Source: Chitinophaga pinensis | Lineage (GTDB): Bacteria; Bacteroidota; Bacteroidia; NS11-12g; UBA9320 | Assembly (NCBI GenBank): GCA_945890595.1 | Contig: CAMDCQ010000077.1 | Span: 1 to 9,950 of the forward strand | DNA: 9,950 bases | Direction of reading: 5' to 3' | In this document: piece after piece, positions 6,701-9,950 of the stretch | Layout of the letters: the number at the start of each line of letters is the position of its first letter | Numbering within the stretch: position 1 is the stretch's first letter | Translations under genes and position numbers: made by a program | The notes under the pieces: generated by a model | Database searches by the model: none | What the model was told of the DNA's origin: nothing | Seen by the model: the letters and a program-made list of their open reading frames with translations, nothing else

Positions 6701-8045
6701 CTCCGCCAAATGTAGTTTGATATGCTCCCGTTGTAACCGGAAAATCAGGTGAACTCGTTTGACCGGTTACATAAACGTAATTTGAATCATCGATTACTAT
6801 AGATTGAATTAAGTCTGACTTAGTGCCTCCCAAAAAAGTCGAAAAAATCAATGAATCGCCGTTTTTAGAAAATTTAGTTACATAACCTGCAAAATAATTA
6901 CCAGCTCCATTGTTTATATTAGGTGTTTTGTCAAAGGCATTACTGGTTATTGGAAAATCTGTACTGTACGTAAATCCAGAAACCACTGGCTGTTCCTGAC
7001 CATTTACCGCCAATGAAAAACAATACTCATAATTAGATCCTCCTAAGTAGGAAAACCAAATTATACTATCTCCCGCTGGGGTGAGTTTGCAAATAAAAGC
7101 ATCATAATATCCATTGGTACTTGTATCATATGAATTTACCGTACTCGGAAATCTATCATTGGTCATGCCCGCAACATACACACTGTTATTGGCGTCAATA
7201 TCCAAATCATATACCCACGTGTAGCCGTAACCCGTTGATGTACGACCGGTACCATAAAAATAGCTACTCCAATCTACATAAATAGGATCCAATATTACCT
7301 CTTCAAGCACTACATCAAAATCAGCATCAAATTTTAACGTATCGCCCTTAAGCGCGTAGTCAATCTTTACCTCATTCTTATTTCGTTTTACAAAGGAATA
7401 AGGTGCTTTTTCATGAATAGTTCCAAGCACGGTAAGATATGATAAGTTGCCATTGTCTAGAATTTCTAAGTCCTCAACCCCATGATAAATAATGGCAATA
7501 TCAGAGAGTTTCGCATTTGGATGTAAAATAAAATCGTATTTCAGCTCGTGATCTTCAGACTTATAAAATACCAAATCGATATTTGGATAGATATTGGAAT
7601 AGCGTAATGAGGCTGTATTTCGCTGTTTAATCGAACTTCCATTTGCACGAAAACTACTGACATTACTCGTGGTTAATGTGTCATTGTTTTGCACCAGGTT
7701 ACTCGTAGATCCCGCAAACTCTAGTGACCACGTTACGTATTCAAATTGAATAGATTCCTCTATCTTGCGAGGGTTAAACTCCGTTTTGGCGGTTCGAACA
7801 CTAAATCGAACCTGATTTTTATAAAAATCAACACAGGCATTTCCATTCGTAAAGCGGTATTCAAATGGATCGTCATATTGTCCATCGTTTTTCTCAAAAA
7901 GAGAACTAGACAACAAGTGACTCATGATTTTTTGCGCCGCAGTATCTTTTTTAGATATATTTTGGTCTGCATTCTTACCTTTGACCGAAGAACAGCATAA
8001 AAGCAGCAGGACAAATGTCATAAAATAGCTTTTTATCCAAGGCAT
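3762..8045 (-). CDS. Giant secreted surface protein: DUF7948, SBBP propeller, eight Ig-like repeats, T9SS type-B sorting domain
   Basis: Residue numbers use the ATG at 8045 (1427 residues). A TTG nine bases upstream would add three residues, but it lies in a candidate -7 element, so the ATG is preferred. Residues 1-25 are a signal peptide (FMTFVLLLLCCSSVKGKNA). About 50-255 resembles the DUF7948 N-terminal domain, opening FEKNDGQYDDPFEYRF. About 259-751 holds seven SBBP-type propeller units, with recurring YLGG and SxDFPxT motifs. About 761-1333 holds eight tandem Ig-like repeats, each with a Cys pair. From about 1335 comes the CHU_C/type-B gliding-motility-associated domain (FIPNAFSPNGDGLNDIF, YNRWGAKVFES, GVYSYVMRY), the signal for export by T9SS. 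The protein is therefore expected to cross both membranes and be released or attached at the cell surface. An adhesin or gliding-related role is inferred from architecture alone; no enzyme domain is seen. It stands alone on its strand with its own promoter. The export route is well supported; the ligand is unknown. Confidence 0.9.
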   Translation of the reverse strand: MPWIKSYFMTFVLLLLCCSSVKGKNADQNISKKDTAAQKIMSHLLSSSLFEKNDGQYDDPFEYRFTNGNACVDFYKNQVRFSVRTAKTEFNPRKIEESIQFEYVTWSLEFAGSTSNLVQNNDTLTTSNVSSFRANGSSIKQRNTASLRYSNIYPNIDLVFYKSEDHELKYDFILHPNAKLSDIAIIYHGVEDLEILDNGNLSYLTVLGTIHEKAPYSFVKRNKNEVKIDYALKGDTLKFDADFDVVLEEVILDPIYVDWSSYFYGTGRTSTGYGYTWVYDLDIDANNSVYVAGMTNDRFPSTVNSYDTSTNGYYDAFICKLTPAGDSIIWFSYLGGSNYEYCFSLAVNGQEQPVVSGFTYSTDFPITSNAFDKTPNINNGAGNYFAGYVTKFSKNGDSLIFSTFLGGTKSDLIQSIVIDDSNYVYVTGQTSSPDFPVTTGAYQTTFGGASNNFGWYNTGDAFLTKIKPDGSGLVFSTFIGGVYDDVAYQVALGPNRDIFIVGKTTSTNFPTTDGSAIFNSSLNGISDGFICKFNPTGTSLGYSQMMGGTGEDWFEGVYVNKKNEAYVAGISKSSNFYTTSRAYQKTSKGGAEGVIVKMNPGGQNVIYSTYLGGSGDEIYYSGYIYNSNIRIAANVREEAIICGITRSTDFPVTSDALMKANPSSSSGSYWNTSATITKLDYFGSKLLYGTYYGGSSFEIPGANKLKRISCFTNILYGGFTASSDYPTTKGAFKESKASSTGFFWTGFVSKFRDTLYTDAIDLSLEDTIYECDKVFEILDAKNIGADIKWSNGKKESIIIVEKAGPFFVQATYGCDTVRDSIYIKLEYKPKAPVLPKDTVFCDVMPTLFLDARNDSMLASYTWSTGDKVKAIQVSDPSQYWVKIETPHCGTKYDTTNIGYKLTPDVTLPRDSVFCNTISWTLRVGDSLVNEEVYSWNTGDTTSFLAVQDTGFFKVVGTNVCGIDSSEITIRKLITPTIKLPADSTFCNQINWTINYGKVDNRESYSSTNLETGTQNFTSIDSITLKFPQTVEVRVQNKCGIAVDTLKVTLFKTPDFNLADDTTFCDNLRLPVNLPSFSDKDLYTWNDNTILASKVISQPGVYWAEIKNKCGVDRDTINLYLLKSLNLDLPEDSIFCDQINWNVNGGLGANCVYLWNSGSTDSILNIGQPGTYKLKVSNYCGSVTDSIVVEKLASPRVDLKEDKIFCEQIQSVTYNVGLPGNSETYLWSNGNTTNQNTIATSGLHWVTISNKCALISDSVLFTVGQNPIVDLGPDTTLCGDFNVLLDAGNAGMDYLWQPYGETSKTIRASEQTTYTVTVTSKLGCVGSDKFVIRPDCISKSFIPNAFSPNGDGLNDIFKPTVINVEKYSLSIYNRWGAKVFESNSAELGWDGLYAGRGAPQGVYSYVMRYKITEKDTWQNKSGALQLIR
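3765..4043 (-). other. T9SS type-B C-terminal sorting domain
   Basis: The last 93 codons of the giant gene match the type-B (CHU_C, gliding-motility-associated) C-terminal domain. Its markers are FIPNAFSPNGDGLND at the start, then YSLSIYNRWG, GWDG and PQGVYSYVMRY. Known type-B substrates depend on the T9SS and often on a SprF-like partner; no SprF gene lies next to this one, so a partner would have to be encoded elsewhere. Confidence 0.9.
4044..5765 (-). repeat. Eight tandem Ig-like protein repeats (about 70-78 residues each)
   Basis: Repeats begin near residues 761, 832, 905, 977, 1055, 1126, 1196 and 1268 of the protein. Each opens with the pattern LPxD[ST]xFC, has a central YxWxxG, and ends with a second Cys (usually CG) followed by xxxDSIxV, then a Pro-containing link to the next. 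The two Cys of each unit probably form a disulfide. The units are diverged in sequence, so they are an old array, not a recent DNA duplication. Unit 4 is longest (78) and has lost the central Trp; unit 6 carries a third Cys; unit 7 has Lys in place of Ser/Thr in the opening motif. Confidence 0.85.
5793..7271 (-). repeat. Seven SBBP-type beta-propeller units
   Basis: Six units start with a YLGG-type motif (YLGGSNYEY, FLGGTKSDL, FIGGVYDDV, MMGGTGEDW, YLGGSGDEI, YYGGSSFEI), and a first, more diverged unit starts with YFYGTGR. Most continue with a strand such as DANNSVYVAG, then TxSxDFPxT, then a segment ending in FICKLTPAGDSIIW or similar. Seven units fit a closed seven-bladed propeller, a common fold in Bacteroidetes secreted proteins carrying the SBBP motif. 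The blade count is by eye. Confidence 0.75.
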
Positions 8046-8051
8046 ATAGAA

Positions 8052-8059
8052 CAAAAGTA
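8052..8059 (-). promoter_or_regulatory. Candidate -7 element for the giant surface-protein gene
   Basis: On the minus strand these bases read TACTTTTG, an exact match to TAnnTTTG. The ATG at 8045 begins only 6 bases downstream, so the transcript would be leaderless or nearly so. No convincing TTG is seen 17-23 bp upstream, which lowers confidence. The element sits directly against the first codon of the divergent glycosyltransferase gene. Confidence 0.45.
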
Positions 8060-9580
8060 TTGTATCTCAAGCGTAAAACCATAACACGAGCCCAATCATC
8101 GGCTATTTCTTATGTCATTTTAGCTGCATTTGTATTCCTATTCACTTATTTACCTCATCTAAATGACGGTCCACGTGGTATTCATCAATGGGCTCAGGCA
8201 GATAGAGTTGCCGTGTGCTTGAGGTATGCAGAGGGGAAAGAACTACTAGATGCCGCAACGTACAGCATGAAAACCCCAGATGGGAATACGGGTGTAGAAT
8301 TTAGTGGTTTTCAATACGGTGTGGCACAACTAGTGCGCATGGGAGTTTCTGAAAATTATGTGTACTTTTTGCTTCGATTTGGTACATTTCTCATTTTTTT
8401 CAGTTCCTTGTTTGCCTTGGTTTTTTCATTACTGAGAAAGGAAAACGTATGGATTAAAAGTGTGCTCTTAATTTTCGTTATGAGCTCTCCCCTCTTGCTG
8501 TATTACGGGTACAATTTCTTGCCAGATATAATGGCCCTAAGCCTAGTTCTACTTTGTTTTTTATTGCTAGAACGCGATTTCCAAAAGCATATTCTGTGGA
8601 TTCTACTGCTTAGTGGTTTAGCGATGCTGGTTAAGACTTCTTCGGGTATTTACGGTATTGGCTTTATGGGGCTATATGTGTTACAAGTGGGCAAGAAGAT
8701 AAACATAAAGTGGGGTGCAGCTATAATACTATTTGCCGCTATAGCCTGTGGAATAGCCTATTATGATTTTCATTTTGTTCATCTCAGGAGTAAAGAATTA
8801 TGGTCAACCGTCTTTTTAACGGAATTTGTTCCGGTAACGAATTGGGAACAATTTACGGATGTGATTGATACCGCAAGCCGAGTTAGATATGAGTACTTTA
8901 GTAAGCCTCAATGGTGGGTTATTTTAGGACTAGGCATCCTTAGTATTTGGCATAAACGCAACGAAATTACAACCAACATTAATTGGAGAATAGCGCTAAT
9001 CGTGCTACTTGGATTAGTTAGTCTGACGATACTTTTCGGGGTTCAGTTTATGAACCATGACTATTATGTAATTGCGACCTTCATGCCCGTCATAATCTAT
9101 TTTACCCTAAAAGCATTGGCCTATTTTGTACCTTATGTTCAACCTCGTACCGCATTAATTATCGGTATTTTGCTCGCTGTACTTACTTTTTCAAAAGGGA
9201 ACAGCAAGTATTTTGAGCGTATGAGCGAGATTGTACACATAGACGGGCATCCTGAGCCGTATAACCGAAATTGGATATTAGGGGCTAAACAAGTAGTTGA
9301 TGCGCATGTGCCCAAAGAGAACCTTATCTTCTCGCTTTACAATATGGAACCCAACTGGTCTTTGGTGTATGCAGGCAGAAAAGGAGCCGTTTTCAATGAT
9401 GAAGAAATGAAAAGGGATGAAAGTCCAATGTTGTATTACTTTCCCATCTTAAAACCATCTCATATACTATGTAGAACGCTGTACTGTGGGGATTTTGCAG
9501 CAGACCAGCCAGCGTTTTTCAGCCGGTGTACCATTGTCCATCAAGATAAGGATATAACCCTTTATTCCTATGGATATTGA
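8060..9580 (+). CDS. GT-C fold membrane glycosyltransferase (ArnT/PMT-like)
   Basis: The 506-residue product has a first membrane helix at about 13-34, then an external loop with NDGPRGIHQWAQADR at 35-49, a variant of the HQWRQADT motif typical of family-39-like glycosyltransferases that use polyprenyl-phosphate sugars. About nine or ten further hydrophobic helices follow to about residue 395, and the last 105 residues form a soluble, probably periplasmic domain. Asp36 and Asp48 are candidate catalytic or metal-binding acids. Such enzymes transfer sugars on the periplasmic side to lipids, glycans or proteins; the acceptor cannot be read. The start is TTG at 8060: the frame is closed by a TAA at 8021-8023, no ATG lies between, and the next Met is beyond helix 1. 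The next gene overlaps its end by 11 bp. It is divergent from the giant surface-protein gene. Family assignment is good; the start codon is less sure. Confidence 0.8.
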   Translation: MYLKRKTITRAQSSAISYVILAAFVFLFTYLPHLNDGPRGIHQWAQADRVAVCLRYAEGKELLDAATYSMKTPDGNTGVEFSGFQYGVAQLVRMGVSENYVYFLLRFGTFLIFFSSLFALVFSLLRKENVWIKSVLLIFVMSSPLLLYYGYNFLPDIMALSLVLLCFLLLERDFQKHILWILLLSGLAMLVKTSSGIYGIGFMGLYVLQVGKKINIKWGAAIILFAAIACGIAYYDFHFVHLRSKELWSTVFLTEFVPVTNWEQFTDVIDTASRVRYEYFSKPQWWVILGLGILSIWHKRNEITTNINWRIALIVLLGLVSLTILFGVQFMNHDYYVIATFMPVIIYFTLKALAYFVPYVQPRTALIIGILLAVLTFSKGNSKYFERMSEIVHIDGHPEPYNRNWILGAKQVVDAHVPKENLIFSLYNMEPNWSLVYAGRKGAVFNDEEMKRDESPMLYYFPILKPSHILCRTLYCGDFAADQPAFFSRCTIVHQDKDITLYSYGY

Positions 9581-9926
9581 AGTGCTTAGAGATTACTGCT
9601 TATCCAAGCCTTGTGTAACGGAGGAAACTCCTTTTGGCCCCGATGTATTGGTTATGAAAGTTTTAGGAAAGATATTTTGTCTATTTTCTATCCTTAGTTT
9701 TAGTTCCATTAACCTCAAGTGCGACCCCGAAGAAGCCGAAGAACTAAGAGCGAATTACATGGCCATACAACCGGGTTATCACATGAGTAAGAAGCACTGG
9801 AACACCGTAACATTTGATCAAGATGTAAGTGACCAGCTAATTCTAAAAATGGTAGACGTTAGTTATGGTCTCGTGGTAGAGAGTCTCTCACTCAAAGCCC
9901 AACAAGCCATTAAGCATGCGCTTTAG
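9570..9926 (+). CDS. MmcQ/YjbR family protein
   Basis: The 118-residue product matches the full length of the MmcQ/YjbR family (CyaY-like fold). Family signatures visible are ETPFGPDVLVMKVLGKIFCL near the start, SINLKCDPEEAEELR near residues 47-60 and PGYHMSKKHWNTV at 68-80. Family members are often annotated as DNA-binding, but no biochemical role is established, and none is shown here. The ATG at 9570 lies inside the last codons of the glycosyltransferase gene (11-bp overlap), so translation is probably coupled, which says little about shared function since this family is found beside many kinds of gene. The gene ends with TAG at 9924-9926. Confidence 0.9.
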   Translation: MDIEVLRDYCLSKPCVTEETPFGPDVLVMKVLGKIFCLFSILSFSSINLKCDPEEAEELRANYMAIQPGYHMSKKHWNTVTFDQDVSDQLILKMVDVSYGLVVESLSLKAQQAIKHAL

Positions 9927-9930
9927 CAAA

Positions 9931-9946
9931 AAATAAACGTTTATTT
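9931..9946. repeat. 16-bp perfect palindrome after the last gene
   Basis: AAATAAACGTTTATTT reads the same on both strands and begins 5 bp after the MmcQ stop codon. As a hairpin it would be short and AT-rich with a 4-nt loop, so it is a weak terminator at best; it could also be an operator for a gene beyond the window. Confidence 0.35.
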
Positions 9947-9950
9947 AGTA

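Noticed and set aside
6294..6752. 152-residue open frame antisense to the propeller region
   Set aside because: It lies wholly opposite a well-supported gene, has low-complexity basic composition, no family resemblance and no start-region signal.
4044..7271. Repeated sequence as a CRISPR array or recent DNA tandem duplication
   Set aside because: The repetition is at protein level with diverged units of about 70 residues; there are no short identical DNA repeats with spacers.
8026..8033. TAGCTTTT as a plus-strand -7 element for the glycosyltransferase gene
   Set aside because: It misses the final G of TAnnTTTG and has no TTG at the proper distance upstream.
8046..8054. TTG at 8054 as start of the giant gene
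   Set aside because: It overlaps the candidate -7 element, and the ATG at 8045 gives a complete signal peptide; TTG adds only three residues.

Overview
The window reads as chromosomal DNA of a marine or freshwater Bacteroidetes bacterium, most likely of the flavobacterial lineage. Four things point there: a type IX secretion (T9SS) type-B C-terminal domain, a metal RND pump fused to its outer-membrane factor, A-rich start regions without Shine-Dalgarno sequences, and promoter elements of the Bacteroidetes form TAnnTTTG. Base composition is AT-rich throughout, with no tRNA, rRNA, CRISPR array or insertion sequence visible.

Positions 1-3725, plus strand, hold a metal-efflux group. First comes the 3' part of a CusA/CzcA-type RND pump fused to a TolC-like outer-membrane factor (its 5' end lies outside the window). 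It is followed 5 bp later by a CusB-like lipoprotein adaptor, 11 bp later by a small lipoprotein with two CxxCH haem-c motifs, and then by a His-rich four-helix membrane protein of DUF2231 type that may also have its own promoter. The first two genes supply all three parts of a tripartite efflux pump. The last two look like a redox or metal-binding add-on of unknown role. A 12-bp stem followed by a T-rich tract closes the group.

Positions 3762-8045, minus strand, are one very large secreted protein of about 1427 residues. In order it has a signal peptide, a DUF7948-type N-terminal domain, a seven-unit SBBP beta-propeller, eight tandem Cys-paired Ig-like repeats, and a T9SS type-B sorting domain. 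It is probably an adhesin-like cell-surface or released protein.

Positions 8060-9926, plus strand, start head-to-head with the giant gene, only 14 bp from its chosen ATG. They encode a GT-C fold membrane glycosyltransferase of the ArnT/PMT type and, overlapping it by 11 bp, an MmcQ/YjbR family protein.

The most interesting signals are four. The pump fusion carries an internal signal-peptide-like segment at its junction. A diheme lipoprotein is built into the metal-efflux group. The Ig-like repeats of the surface protein carry a regular lattice of D-[S/T]-x sites that match the Bacteroidetes O-glycosylation motif, next to a divergent GT-C glycosyltransferase. The convergent and divergent gene boundaries are very compact. 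None of these was tested by a search; they are readings of the sequence.
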